From UBA1046 sp050945515 (lineage in GTDB: Bacteria; Bacillota; Clostridia; Saccharofermentanales; DTU023), in assembly GCA_050945515.1 (NCBI GenBank), contig JBMNTB010000007.1:21169-85168 (forward strand): a DNA stretch of 64,000 nt, in the 5' to 3' direction. The notes under the pieces are model-generated. The model was not told the origin of the DNA. It worked only from the letters and a program-made list of their open reading frames with translations, and did no database searches. Below are positions 17,779-26,932 of this stretch, piece after piece. The position numbers were made by a program, and so were the translations under genes. The first letter of the stretch is position 1. Every line of letters begins with the position of its first letter.

Positions 17779-19608
17779 CTATTCTTCCACCGCCAAAATT
17801 TCCATAAATTCTGCGCCGGTGATCGTTTCCTTTTCGATCAGATGGGCAGCTAATTGATCAAGTTTATCCCGATTGGCCATCAGAATATCCCGAGCATTGT
17901 CCTGACTCTTTTGAATCAAAGCCAGAACTTCTTCGTCAATCTCTTTGGCCGTCTCCGAGGAGCAAGACAGTCTGCCCTCCCCACCCAGATACTGCGATCC
18001 TGATGTCTCAAGCGCCATCATACCGAAGCGCTCAGACATTCCGTACTGTGTAACCATCTGGCGGGCCAGTTGAGTCACTTTTTCTATGTCATTGGCGGCA
18101 CCCGTTGTGATCTCGTTAAAGACGATTTCTTCCGCCGCTCGCCCGCCACAGAGAACTTCCAGACGATTGAGCACATCACGTTTACTCATCAATGACTTTT
18201 CTTCTTCCTCAACCTGCATGGTATAACCCAGAGCGCCAGATGTTCTGGGAATGATAGTAATTTTCTGTACCGGAGCAGCGCCGGTCTGATTTGCCGCCAC
18301 GAGCGCATGCCCAATCTCATGATAGGCAACGATCTCTTTTTCCTGATCCGACAAAATAGCATTTTTCTTTTGTTGACCGGCAATAACCGTTTCGATTGAC
18401 TCCTCGAGATCAGCCGTCGTCACAAACTCGCGCCCCATGCGCACAGCACGCAACGCCGCCTCATTCACAATATTTGCCATATCGGCACCGGAAGCACCGG
18501 CTGTCATACGGGCTATCAGAGAATAGTCTATATCTTCCGCATGTTTTACCTTACGCATATGCACTTTCATGAGTGCAATACGATCTTGCAGATCCGGCAA
18601 TTCAACGCGCACCAAGCGATCAAAGCGACCGGGACGCAGCAAAGCAGGATCAAGTATCTCCGGCCGGTTAGTCGCTGCCAGGATAATCACGCCTTTATTA
18701 CTATCAAAGCCATCCATCTCTGTTAAAAGCTGATTCAATGTTTGTTCGCGTTCATCATTGGTCGCTATCTGACCATCGCGTTTCTTACCGATGGTATCAA
18801 TCTCATCGATAAAGACAATACAGGGAGCTTTCTTAGAAGCTTGTTCAAACAGCTCACGCACTTTCGCTGCGCCGCGCCCGACAAACATCTCGACAAATTC
18901 CGAACCGGAAATCGAAAAGAACGGGACATCCGCTTCGCCGGCAACGGCTTTGGCGATTAAGGTTTTTCCTGTACCAGGCGGTCCTACAAGCAAAACGCCT
19001 TTTGGACATTTGGCGCCAATAGCTTTATATTTTTGCGGATCACCCAGGAAATCAATAATCTCTTTTAAGGATTCTTTGGCTTCGGCTTGACCTGCAACAT
19101 CTGAAAAATCTTTTTTATCTTCGTCCGGAACATAAATGCGTGCTGCATTATGCCCGCTGAAACTCATACCGCCGGCGGTCATTCTCCCCCGCAGAGAACG
19201 TGACACGAAACGACCCATCATTACGAAGAATAGGATGGGCAAGCCCCACGTAAGCAGCAGCGATAAAAAGGTATTGGGACGCTCCGGAATAACGGCACCG
19301 AACTCGACACTTTTTGCTTCTAAATTAGCGATCAGATCTGGATCATTCATGATACCAGTTTTGAAATAGTTGACCTGTTCGCCCTCTCGCGTAGCATATT
19401 GAATCTCCGTGTTGGAAACTTCAACTTGCGTAACAATGCCGCGATCTACATCCCGCATAAATTGGCTATAAGCCACCTGTCTAGGCCTGGGATAAAATAA
19501 AAGCGGAAAAACAACATAATTTAAGAAAATGATGATGAGTATGGCTATGCCATAATATGTCGCCAGTTTCCTTCTGGGACTATTGTGTTTAGGATCTTGA
19601 GCTTTCAT
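17779..19608 (-). CDS. ftsH: ATP-dependent zinc metalloprotease FtsH
   Basis: Membrane AAA+ protease that degrades misfolded and regulatory membrane and cytosolic proteins as a hexamer. It is 609 aa with two TM segments (about 17-37 and 110-130) around an extracytoplasmic loop. AAA motor: GPPGTGKT, Walker B CIVFIDEIDTIG, second region of homology RPEILDPALLRPGRFDR. Protease: zinc motif HEIGH, later Asp in the TGAANDIEK region. AGAGGTAATAA precedes the ATG at 19608. It is divergent from the TetR gene at 19881. Confidence 0.97.
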   Translation of the reverse strand: MKAQDPKHNSPRRKLATYYGIAILIIIFLNYVVFPLLFYPRPRQVAYSQFMRDVDRGIVTQVEVSNTEIQYATREGEQVNYFKTGIMNDPDLIANLEAKSVEFGAVIPERPNTFLSLLLTWGLPILFFVMMGRFVSRSLRGRMTAGGMSFSGHNAARIYVPDEDKKDFSDVAGQAEAKESLKEIIDFLGDPQKYKAIGAKCPKGVLLVGPPGTGKTLIAKAVAGEADVPFFSISGSEFVEMFVGRGAAKVRELFEQASKKAPCIVFIDEIDTIGKKRDGQIATNDEREQTLNQLLTEMDGFDSNKGVIILAATNRPEILDPALLRPGRFDRLVRVELPDLQDRIALMKVHMRKVKHAEDIDYSLIARMTAGASGADMANIVNEAALRAVRMGREFVTTADLEESIETVIAGQQKKNAILSDQEKEIVAYHEIGHALVAANQTGAAPVQKITIIPRTSGALGYTMQVEEEEKSLMSKRDVLNRLEVLCGGRAAEEIVFNEITTGAANDIEKVTQLARQMVTQYGMSERFGMMALETSGSQYLGGEGRLSCSSETAKEIDEEVLALIQKSQDNARDILMANRDKLDQLAAHLIEKETITGAEFMEILAVEE

Positions 19609-19880
19609 TTATTACCTCTGAAAATTATTTGGAAATATAGGTGGTTGCTGAATACACTTCCACATAAAGAGCACATTCTTCCCCTATTATCTTCCCTAAT
19701 TAAATAATAAAGGATTACAAAGGCAAATCACACCAACAAAATCCGCTATCTGTCGGGTTTTGGCAAACATTCTTTCCTGATTTTTACTTTTGCATCTTTG
19801 CATAAAACAGCGTACACTTTTTGCACATACTTTTGCTGATCACACCGACCGCAGAGATCAGACTGGGACGGAAAATAAAA

Positions 19881-20471
19881 ATGAGAAAACAAGCAGAAAA
19901 AACAGCTCATACCCGCAGGCAAATTATTGACACATTTTGGCAGAAATACCAAGAAAATCCGGGGCAGATGGTTTCCGTCACTGAAATCGTTAAAGCTCTC
20001 GATATCAATCGTTCCACCTTCTATTATTATTTTCAGGATGCTCCCGCCGTGCTTGAAGCGATCGAAGATGAATTGATACCAACCAAAGAAGTTCTCAAAG
20101 ACATTCTCATCATCGGTGCCCGAAAAGACAGCTCTTCCAAACAATTATTGCAGCAGATCCTGTATTTTCATAATCAAAATCAAAGCAAATTTGAAATATT
20201 ATTGGGACCAAATGGCAGTCGGCATTTTATGCATCGCCTCGTCTCCGCTATCAAACAAGCGTTGAGTGAATTAGTTGAACCGCGCCTGGGTCTGAGCGAA
20301 CTGGAATTAGACTATACACTGGAACTTTTTGTTGGAGGCTTTCTGCACACCCTGAACTATATAACACGCAAAACTGATGGTCTGGTAGATGCCGAACGAA
20401 TCTCTCATTTTTTCTATGATCTGTTCAAAAACGGCATCTTCGGCCACGTCCTTCGTGACAAAATACATTAA
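19881..20471 (+). CDS. TetR/AcrR family transcriptional regulator
   Basis: A 196-aa protein with an N-terminal TetR helix-turn-helix (about residues 8-60; TRRQIIDTFWQKY, VSVTEIVKALDINRSTFYYYF) and a C-terminal all-helical domain resembling the TetR_C_7/33 type found in Bacillota. I chose the ATG at 19881 because GGGACGGAAAATAAAA precedes it; the frame is open back to 19821 without a ribosome site. It is divergent from ftsH across 272 bases and followed by a tRNA, so a target cannot be inferred. Confidence 0.85.
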   Translation: MRKQAEKTAHTRRQIIDTFWQKYQENPGQMVSVTEIVKALDINRSTFYYYFQDAPAVLEAIEDELIPTKEVLKDILIIGARKDSSSKQLLQQILYFHNQNQSKFEILLGPNGSRHFMHRLVSAIKQALSELVEPRLGLSELELDYTLELFVGGFLHTLNYITRKTDGLVDAERISHFFYDLFKNGIFGHVLRDKIH

Positions 20472-20594
20472 ACCAAACCATTCCCTGCCCTCTGCTCACC
20501 ATCATCTAACGATCCAAATGAACATGTACAAAAATTATAGAACCTGATCCTGGCTCAGAACAGCAGAACCGGCAGAACCGGGAAAGTCGTGTGC

Positions 20595-20624
20595 TTGACA
20601 GAAGCCTCCCGATTAATGTATCCT
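20595..20624 (+). promoter_or_regulatory. promoter of tRNA-Val
   Basis: TTGACA, an 18-base spacer, then TATCCT, ending 12 bases before the tRNA. The -35 is perfect and the -10 moderate. Confidence 0.5.
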
Positions 20625-20636
20625 AACCTAGCTTGC

Positions 20637-20713
20637 GGGTGGTTAGCTCAGCTGGTTAGAGTACCTGCGTGACATGCAGGGGGTCGGTGGTTCGACTCCA
20701 CTACCACCCACCA
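20637..20713 (+). tRNA. tRNA-Val(GAC)
   Basis: A 77-base cloverleaf. Acceptor GGGTGGT pairs with ACCACCC, the D arm contains AGCTCAGCTGGTTAGAG, anticodon stem CCTGC/GCAGG encloses loop GTGACAT (anticodon GAC, codon GUC), and the T loop is TTCGACT. CCA is encoded at the 3' end. Confidence 0.95.
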
Positions 20714-20718
20714 TAAAT

Positions 20719-20755
20719 GACGACAAAACGGATACAATCCTGAGTCGTCTTTTTT
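20719..20755 (+). terminator. terminator of tRNA-Val
   Basis: GACGAC (20719-20724) pairs with GTCGTC (20744-20749), followed directly by six T. Confidence 0.7.
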
Positions 20756-20858
20756 ATGCTTTGAAAAGCTAACATCTCACTTTTCAGTGAACTCCCTCAT
20801 AGACGAAAGGTACAGATTGCTCACCGTTTCACAAGTAACAGAAACGATCAATCACTTT

Positions 20859-20881
20859 TAACCTATCTAATAGATATGTTA
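20859..20881 (+). promoter_or_regulatory. dyad operator candidate upstream of the PadR gene
   Basis: TAACCTATCT-AAT-AGATATGTTA is an inverted repeat of two 10-base arms with one mismatch, 38 bases before the PadR GTG. PadR proteins commonly repress their own operon through such AT-rich dyads; autoregulation is inferred. Confidence 0.45.
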
Positions 20882-20919
20882 ACCTCCCCTTAGTATTTTG
20901 AATATACAAGGAGGCTGAC

Positions 20920-21438
20920 GTGTCAACAAAATTCGCTCTGCTGGGTCTACTGAACATTAAGAAAATGTCGGCTTATGATCTGGCAAAATTTGCCAAAGAA
21001 TCGATCGGCTATTTTTGGAACGAGTCTTACAGCAATGTTCACCGAACGTTAAAAATTCTTGGTGACGAAAAACTCATAGAGAAATTGCCGGAACAAGGAA
21101 GCAGAAATAAGAATGTCTTTGAAATTACCGAACTTGGGCGCAAGGCCTTATCGGAATGGCTGTCGAACCATGAACACACAACAATCTACAGGGACGAACT
21201 CTTGCTCAAGTTGTTTGTCAGCAAACGCAATGATTATCCGGCTCTGTTGATCGATCTGAAAAACGCTCTCAGCGAGTTGAGAGAACAAAAGCAAATTTAT
21301 TCCGAATTGCAGGAATTTGTTTCAACTAGACCGGACAACCTCTCATATGATCTTGTTTTGGACTATGGAATCGTAGAGAACAAGGCAACGATCAAGTGGT
21401 TAGAAAAATCAATCAAAAGAATAGAGGAAACCTTATGA
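20920..21438 (+). CDS. PadR family transcriptional regulator
   Basis: A 172-aa PadR/Vir-type repressor: N-terminal winged helix (FALLGLLNIKKMSAYDLAKF, YSNVHRTLKILGDEKLIEK, FEITELGRKALSEWL) and a C-terminal helical dimerisation domain. It starts with GTG at 20920 preceded by AAGGAGG at 5 bases. The stop overlaps the start of the CPBP protease gene (ATGA), so the pair is translationally coupled and the protease is the likely target. A dyad operator candidate lies at 20859-20881. Confidence 0.9.
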   Translation: MSTKFALLGLLNIKKMSAYDLAKFAKESIGYFWNESYSNVHRTLKILGDEKLIEKLPEQGSRNKNVFEITELGRKALSEWLSNHEHTTIYRDELLLKLFVSKRNDYPALLIDLKNALSELREQKQIYSELQEFVSTRPDNLSYDLVLDYGIVENKATIKWLEKSIKRIEETL

Positions 21439-22151
21439 AAAAGATTTATATCAATTTAGTTATCACCCTTTCAGTCGTGGGATTGATGATCGCCGCCATT
21501 CTCTATCTCATGCATAATTCACTTTTCACCTTCAGCTTATTCAGCACAAACTATCTCAATCGAACAATGGTCTATCAGGCAACTACGCTTGTCCTGAGCT
21601 CGGTGATCATATTAATCACCGCGTTGCAGACCAAGTTCCAATCGCTTCGTCTTTTATCGATTAAACGAATCGATGGCGAAGTGATCCCCGAACCGTGGAT
21701 TGGCATAACAAAAAAGAACAAGGATTCTTGGAAAAAATTGGGTCGAAACATCGCCATCATTATCTCGGTTGTGACAGCGGTAGCCATCTACTTTCAAGTT
21801 TACCGAAACGGCGTCATCCAGACTCTTACGTTCACAACTTTCTTGCTGATTGTGTTGTTTGCCCTCGTAAACAGCTTTGTCGAAGAGGTGACGTTTCGCC
21901 ACACCTTTGCGAGCATTGTCGAATACCACCAACTCAATCCTTACATTTCCAAGGCCTTGTCGGCGATCATTTTCGGGGGTGTTCATTACTTCGGTACACC
22001 GGGGAAAATTCCGGGTGTCATATTGGCGGGATTTCTCGGTTGGTTTCTGTCGAAGAGCATCCACGAAACGAAGGGGTTCTTTTGGGCTTGGCTGATTCAT
22101 TTTGCACAGGACGTGATCATCATGACGGCCTTATTCTTAACATTAAACTAA
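21435..22151 (+). CDS. CPBP family intramembrane glutamic endopeptidase
   Basis: A 238-aa membrane protein of the CAAX protease/bacteriocin-processing (Abi) family. The three motifs are present: VEEVTFRHTF (EExxxR), IIFGGVHYFG (conserved His) and WLIHFAQDV (HxxxD/N). About six or seven TM segments are visible. The ATG at 21435 lies inside the PadR stop with GAGGAAA upstream; the frame is open from 21396 but that part is the PadR gene in another frame. Members protect against bacteriocins or process peptides; which applies here cannot be told. Confidence 0.87.
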   Translation: MKKIYINLVITLSVVGLMIAAILYLMHNSLFTFSLFSTNYLNRTMVYQATTLVLSSVIILITALQTKFQSLRLLSIKRIDGEVIPEPWIGITKKNKDSWKKLGRNIAIIISVVTAVAIYFQVYRNGVIQTLTFTTFLLIVLFALVNSFVEEVTFRHTFASIVEYHQLNPYISKALSAIIFGGVHYFGTPGKIPGVILAGFLGWFLSKSIHETKGFFWAWLIHFAQDVIIMTALFLTLN

Positions 22152-22203
22152 CCAAGAGATTAGGTTATTCTCTAAAAAGTTTCGTTTTTACAGAATTATT
22201 TAC

Positions 22204-22276
22204 TATTGTCGATTGTCGATTGTCGATTTATGAGAAAACTTATGAGAAAACTTATGAGAAAACTATGAGAAAACTA
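22204..22276 (+). repeat. short tandem repeats between the CPBP gene and the ilv promoter
   Basis: Three copies of GTCGATT (about 22208-22228) run directly into four copies of TTATGAGAAAAC with slight length variation (about 22228-22274). The block ends one base before the TTGACA of the ilv promoter, so copy number could alter upstream promoter context. No spacers of CRISPR type are present. Confidence 0.7.
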
Positions 22277-22305
22277 TTGACATTAATGCCCTAATTTGAT
22301 ACAAG
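22277..22305 (+). promoter_or_regulatory. promoter of the ilv-leu operon
   Basis: TTGACA (22277-22282), a 17-base spacer, then TACAAG (22300-22305), just upstream of the T-box leader. The predicted start is near 22312. Confidence 0.55.
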
Positions 22306-22324
22306 TTTAGGAATTGAATAATAA

Positions 22325-22612
22325 AGGCTATGACGAAGACAGAATCTATTAAGTTATTTTCCAGAGAGTCGGAGAGGGTGCGATCCCGATAAAATAAAAT
22401 AGAATTTCTCATCACTTCCGAGCCGGAGGTCCGAAAGGCTTAACACCTAGTAGGCGCTTCCCGTGCATGCTACGTCAGTGCATAGAAGTTGTTTGACTTC
22501 GAAGAGGTGGCGGAGTATTTAAATCCGCAATTTGAGTGGTACCGCGAGTGTTGAATTTTTTAACACCCGTCTCGAAGAAATTTAAGCGGCTTTGAGGCGG
22601 GTGTTGTTATTT
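22325..22612 (+). promoter_or_regulatory. T-box riboswitch leader, probably isoleucine-specific
   Basis: A leader of about 300 bases before ilvA with T-box hallmarks: the stem I region beginning AGAGAGTCGGAGAG (about 22363), the conserved T-box sequence GAGTGGTACCGCGAG (about 22534-22548; consensus GGUGGNACCGCG), and a terminator hairpin right after it. AACACCCGTCTCGAAG (22562-22577) pairs with CTTTGAGGCGGGTGTT (22590-22605) with G-U wobbles, followed by a weak U tract. Uncharged tRNA would stabilise the antiterminator and open the operon. I place the specifier at the ATC in CTCATCACTTCC (Ile), which fits the ilvA target; this assignment is by eye. Confidence 0.85.
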
Positions 22613-22674
22613 GTCTCAAAGCCACTACAGAAAACAATAAATGGAAAGGCAATGGAAAGGCAAAGGTTATTATT

Positions 22675-23865
22675 ATGCTATCTCTCGATAAAGTATTCAA
22701 CGCACAGACGGTGCTCAAAAACATCATTCGTGAAACCAAGCTGGTCAGAGCTCACGGTATAGCTCACGATTGCGAATTATACTTAAAGCCCGAAAATCTG
22801 CAGATCACAGGTTCATTTAAGGTAAGAGGCGCGGCATACAAAATAGCCATGCTGACCGAGGAAGAAAAAAAGAAAGGCGTTATTGCTTGTTCGGCAGGCA
22901 ATCATGCACAAGGCGTAGCACTCGCCGCAACAAAGAATGGCATCAAATCCCTGATTTGTTTGCCGGACAGTGCTCCGATTTCCAAAGTAGAAGCCACAAA
23001 AGGTTTCGGGGCCGACATCTGTTTGGTGGAAGGTTGCTACGATGACGCTTATCAAAAATCCTTGGAATTGAAAGAAAGCGAGGGCTACACTTTCTTACAT
23101 CCCTTTGATGATGAAAATGTCATCGCCGGTCAAGGTACAATTGCTCTGGAAATTCTGAACGATCTTGACAATATAGATGCTATCTTAGTCCCTATCGGCG
23201 GTGGTGGTCTTATCTCCGGTATCGCCTATACTGCAAAGCAAATCAGACCTTCCGTTAAGATTTACGGTGTAGAGGTTCTAGGCGCACCGAGTATGTATAA
23301 TTCCGTAAAAAACGGCGAGATCGAAGAGCTGGCAACTGTTTCCACGATTGCAGACGGTATCGCAGTAAAAAAACCGGGAGAAAACACCTTTGCACTCGTC
23401 AAAGATTATGTGGATGAGATCGCTCTTGTCACCGACGACGAGGTTTCCTCTGCGATCCTTACCTTGATTGAAAATCAGAAAATGATTGCGGAAGGTGCGG
23501 GTGCTGCAGCAGTAGCAGCGGTCATGTTTGACAAATTTAACTTGAAGGGCAAGCGTGTGGTCGCTGTTGTATCAGGCGGTAATATTGATGTCACAAGTCT
23601 TTCCCGTGTTATAGACCGTGGCCTTTTGAAATCAGGTCGTTCTTCGAGTCTTCTGATTGAGCTTATCGACAAACCGGGGCAACTACAAATTATCGCCCGT
23701 ATCATTGCCGATTGTGGCGCTAATGTAACCGGGGTTCATTATGAAAAAGGTGACACTGAAAGTGTAGACGGTTGTTTCCTTCGTATTGCAATGGAAACAA
23801 GAGATTTCGAACATGTTAGCATGATAACACAATCTTTACGAAACGAAGGATTTAAAATAGTGTAG
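22675..23865 (+). CDS. ilvA: threonine ammonia-lyase (threonine dehydratase)
   Basis: Pyridoxal-phosphate enzyme converting threonine to 2-oxobutyrate, the first step of isoleucine synthesis. It is 396 aa: catalytic domain with the PLP lysine in GSFKVRGA (Lys49), glycine loop PIGGGGLISG, and a C-terminal ACT-like domain (about residues 325-396; SLLIELIDKPGQLQIIARI). The length with one ACT domain matches the shorter Bacillota IlvA/TdcB class, so isoleucine feedback cannot be assumed. It is the first gene after the T-box leader. Confidence 0.95.
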   Translation: MLSLDKVFNAQTVLKNIIRETKLVRAHGIAHDCELYLKPENLQITGSFKVRGAAYKIAMLTEEEKKKGVIACSAGNHAQGVALAATKNGIKSLICLPDSAPISKVEATKGFGADICLVEGCYDDAYQKSLELKESEGYTFLHPFDDENVIAGQGTIALEILNDLDNIDAILVPIGGGGLISGIAYTAKQIRPSVKIYGVEVLGAPSMYNSVKNGEIEELATVSTIADGIAVKKPGENTFALVKDYVDEIALVTDDEVSSAILTLIENQKMIAEGAGAAAVAAVMFDKFNLKGKRVVAVVSGGNIDVTSLSRVIDRGLLKSGRSSSLLIELIDKPGQLQIIARIIADCGANVTGVHYEKGDTESVDGCFLRIAMETRDFEHVSMITQSLRNEGFKIV

Positions 23866-23993
23866 AGTGTAGTAATTATTTAAAATGATTCATAACTATG
23901 AGCAGCTAAGTGCAGCAAGTTCAAACAAACTAGGTTCCGGTGACAAACCGAAGAGGCAGTGATTGTAGAATTGTAGAAAAGGAGTAAAAGACT

Positions 23994-25667
23994 ATGATGG
24001 ATTCAAGTAAATACCGTGTGGGATACTTCCCGGTAGACAAAAAATATAACAAATGGGTGGAAAAGGATCATGTGGAAAAAGCCCCCATTTGGTGCAGTGT
24101 GGATCTGCGTGACGGCAATCAAAGCCTTGTTATTCCAATGAGCCTCGAGGAAAAACTCGAGTATTACAATATGCTGCTTGAAGTCGGTTTTAAGGAAATC
24201 GAGGTCGGTTTCCCTGCGGCAAGTAAAACCGAGTACGAATTCCTGCGCACCTTGGTTGAAAACGAAATGATTCCCGAAGATGTAACGGTTCAGGTCCTTA
24301 CCCAGTGCCGTGAACATATCATCCGTAAAACCTTTGATGCCTGCGCAGGCACACCCGGTGTTATTATTCATTTTTATAACTCTATAAGCGTAGCACAGCG
24401 TGAGCAAGTGTTCAAAAAGGACAAGGAGGAAATCAAGAGAATCGCCGTTGACGGTGCCAAGCTTGTAAAGAAATTAGCCAGCGAATACGAAAGCAATTTT
24501 CGTTTTCAATATTCTCCCGAGTCCTTTACGGGAACCGAGCCTGACTACGCGCTTGAAGTCTGCAATGCCGTTCTCGATGTGTTAGAGCCAAGTGCCGACA
24601 ACAATGTTATTATCAATCTGCCCGCAACTGTGGAAATGAGCTCACCTCACGTTTACGCCAGTCAGGTGGAGTTTATGAGCGAAAACCTCAAATACCGCGA
24701 ATTTGTCACCCTTTCAGTGCATCCCCATAACGACAGAGGTACCGGTGTTGCCGATACAGAGCTCGCGATTCTGGCAGGCGCGGAACGTGTGGAAGGCACA
24801 TTGTTCGGCAACGGTGAACGTACCGGGAATGTGGATATCGTTACCTTGGCAATGAATATGTATTCTCATGGCATCGATCCGGGACTCGACTTTTCAAACA
24901 TGAACGATCTCGTTGAAAAATATGAGCGCTGTACCCGTATGCCGGTTTACGACAGATCGCCTTATTCGGGATCACTCGTATATGCTGCATTCTCGGGTTC
25001 TCATCAGGATGCCATCGCAAAGGGCATGAGATACAGAACAAAGAACAAGCTGCACGAATGGAGTGTTCCTTATATCCCGATCGATCCGAAAGATATCGGC
25101 AGAACCTATGATGCGGATATCATTCGTGTCAATTCTCAATCGGGCAAGGGAGGAATCGGCTATATCCTGGAGCAGGCTTTCGGCTACAATCTTCCCGCAG
25201 AGATGCGTGAGCATTTCAGCTATATGTGCAAGGACATTTCCGACCACGAGCAAAAAGAACTCAAACCGGACGATGTATTGGATATCTTTACCAGATATTA
25301 CCTGAACCTTGACAGCGGGATTACCGTTACAGATTTTGACTTTTTACGTGAAAACGATGTTGTAAAAGTTGACATTACATTTAAGCAAAACGGTGAAGAA
25401 ACCGAGCTTGAAGCTGAAGGCAACGGTACCTTAAGTGCCATCAACAACGCTCTGTGCGAGCTTACCGGCGAGCAGTACAGCCTGGAAGTGTATACACAGC
25501 ACAGTATGCAGGGCGAAGGCTCCCGCAGCGTCGCTGCATCTTATATCGGTCTCGAACGTGATGACGGCTCGATGTTCTGGGGTGCCGGAACCGATACGGA
25601 TGTCATTATTGCCAATACAAAGGCCTTGTTCAGCGCCTTCCACAATATGACCAAGGGAGGGAATTAA
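23994..25667 (+). CDS. leuA: 2-isopropylmalate synthase
   Basis: Condenses acetyl-CoA with 2-oxoisovalerate, committing carbon to leucine. It is 557 aa and of the long LeuA type 2 form: catalytic DRE-TIM barrel with metal/substrate motif WCSVDLRDGNQSL, LSVHPHNDRGTG with the HxH metal ligands, GTLFGNGERTGN, and a C-terminal regulatory domain (about 430-557) for leucine feedback. AAGGAG precedes the ATG at 23994; an ATG directly after it is an alternative. 128 bases separate it from ilvA without a clear terminator. Confidence 0.95.
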   Translation: MMDSSKYRVGYFPVDKKYNKWVEKDHVEKAPIWCSVDLRDGNQSLVIPMSLEEKLEYYNMLLEVGFKEIEVGFPAASKTEYEFLRTLVENEMIPEDVTVQVLTQCREHIIRKTFDACAGTPGVIIHFYNSISVAQREQVFKKDKEEIKRIAVDGAKLVKKLASEYESNFRFQYSPESFTGTEPDYALEVCNAVLDVLEPSADNNVIINLPATVEMSSPHVYASQVEFMSENLKYREFVTLSVHPHNDRGTGVADTELAILAGAERVEGTLFGNGERTGNVDIVTLAMNMYSHGIDPGLDFSNMNDLVEKYERCTRMPVYDRSPYSGSLVYAAFSGSHQDAIAKGMRYRTKNKLHEWSVPYIPIDPKDIGRTYDADIIRVNSQSGKGGIGYILEQAFGYNLPAEMREHFSYMCKDISDHEQKELKPDDVLDIFTRYYLNLDSGITVTDFDFLRENDVVKVDITFKQNGEETELEAEGNGTLSAINNALCELTGEQYSLEVYTQHSMQGEGSRSVAASYIGLERDDGSMFWGAGTDTDVIIANTKALFSAFHNMTKGGN

Positions 25668-25668
25668 A

Positions 25669-26928
25669 GTGGGAATGACAATGACGCAAAAAATACTTGC
25701 CGCCCACGCAGGTCTCGACAAGGTAGCCAGCGGTCAACTTATCGCTGCCAAGCTTGATATTGTTCTCGGCAACGATATCACCACACCCGTTGCGGTCAAT
25801 GAGTTCAAAAAAGCTGAATTTGATAAGGTTTTTGACCAAGACAGAGTAGCAATCGTGCTCGACCACTTTGTACCGAACAAGGATATTAAAGCAGCTGAAC
25901 AATCCAAGATTTGTCGTGAATTTGCCGGCTCACATTGTATAAACCATTTTTATGATGTAGGTAAAATGGGAATTGAGCACGTCCTTCTTCCCGAGCAGGG
26001 CATAGTAACCGCAGGCGACTGCATTATCGGTGCCGATAGCCACACCTGTACATACGGAGCACTCGGCGCTTTCTCTACCGGCGTCGGTTCTACCGATATG
26101 GCGGCTGGCATGGCTACGGGAAAGGCTTGGTTCAAAGTGCCGTCCGCCATCAAATTCAATTTAACGGGTAAATTACCGCCCAACTGCAGCGGTAAGGATG
26201 TGATCCTTACCATTATCGGTTCTATCGGCGTCGACGGCGCTCTTTATAAAAGTATGGAATTTACAGGTGACGGTGTTCGCGGTCTTTCTATGGATGACCG
26301 CTTTTGCATCTGCAATATGGCGGTTGAAGCCGGGGCAAAAAACGGTATCTTCCCCGTAGATGATGTGACGATGGGTTATTTGGACGGCAGAAGCGAAAGA
26401 ACGCCTGTAGTTTTTGAGGCGGATACCGATGCGGAATACGAAAGAATTATCGATATCGATCTGACAACAATCGTTCCTACCGTCGCCTGCCCTCACCTTC
26501 CCGAAAACACATGTCCTGTAAGTGAACTGCACGATATCGAGATTGACCAGGTCGTAATCGGATCTTGTACCAACGGCAGAATAGAAGATATGGAGGCAGC
26601 TTATAATATTCTCAGGGGCAAAGAGGTTGCAGCCGGTATTCGTTGCATTATTATTCCGGGCACGATGCAGATTCTCCGTGAGTGCGTAGAACGCGGGTGG
26701 TATACCGCCTTTATCGATGCGGGCGCCGTTGTTTCCACACCGACTTGCGGTCCCTGCCTCGGCGGATATATGGGCATTCTTGCTGCAGGCGAAAGATGCC
26801 TTGCTACTACCAATCGCAACTTTGTCGGTCGTATGGGACATGTAGCCAGTGAGGTCTACCTCGCTTCTCCCCATACTGCCGCCGCAAGTGCGCTGGCAGG
26901 TTATATTACCGAATACAAGGAGGTGTGA
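25669..26928 (+). CDS. leuC: 3-isopropylmalate dehydratase large subunit
   Basis: Aconitase-family subunit that isomerises 2- to 3-isopropylmalate with LeuD. It is 419 aa, the short HACN-type form of anaerobes. The [4Fe-4S] cysteines are in VIGSCTNGR and STPTCGPCLGG, with a third in the ADSHTCTYGALG region. It starts with GTG at 25669 (GGGAGGG 8 bases upstream), immediately after the leuA stop; ATG codons at 25675 and 25681 are less well spaced. Confidence 0.95.
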   Translation: MGMTMTQKILAAHAGLDKVASGQLIAAKLDIVLGNDITTPVAVNEFKKAEFDKVFDQDRVAIVLDHFVPNKDIKAAEQSKICREFAGSHCINHFYDVGKMGIEHVLLPEQGIVTAGDCIIGADSHTCTYGALGAFSTGVGSTDMAAGMATGKAWFKVPSAIKFNLTGKLPPNCSGKDVILTIIGSIGVDGALYKSMEFTGDGVRGLSMDDRFCICNMAVEAGAKNGIFPVDDVTMGYLDGRSERTPVVFEADTDAEYERIIDIDLTTIVPTVACPHLPENTCPVSELHDIEIDQVVIGSCTNGRIEDMEAAYNILRGKEVAAGIRCIIIPGTMQILRECVERGWYTAFIDAGAVVSTPTCGPCLGGYMGILAAGERCLATTNRNFVGRMGHVASEVYLASPHTAAASALAGYITEYKEV

Positions 26929-26932
26929 AGAA

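Noticed and set aside
22204..22276. Tandem repeats as a CRISPR array
   Set aside because: Units are 7 and 12 bases, directly adjacent, with no spacers and no cas genes.
21695..22294. 199-codon plus-strand frame overlapping the CPBP gene and the repeats
   Set aside because: It lies in another frame of the CPBP protease, and its tail (YEKTYEKTYEKT) is just the tandem repeat translated.
23866..23993. Second T-box or attenuator before leuA
   Set aside because: No T-box consensus and no convincing terminator hairpin in the 128-base gap.
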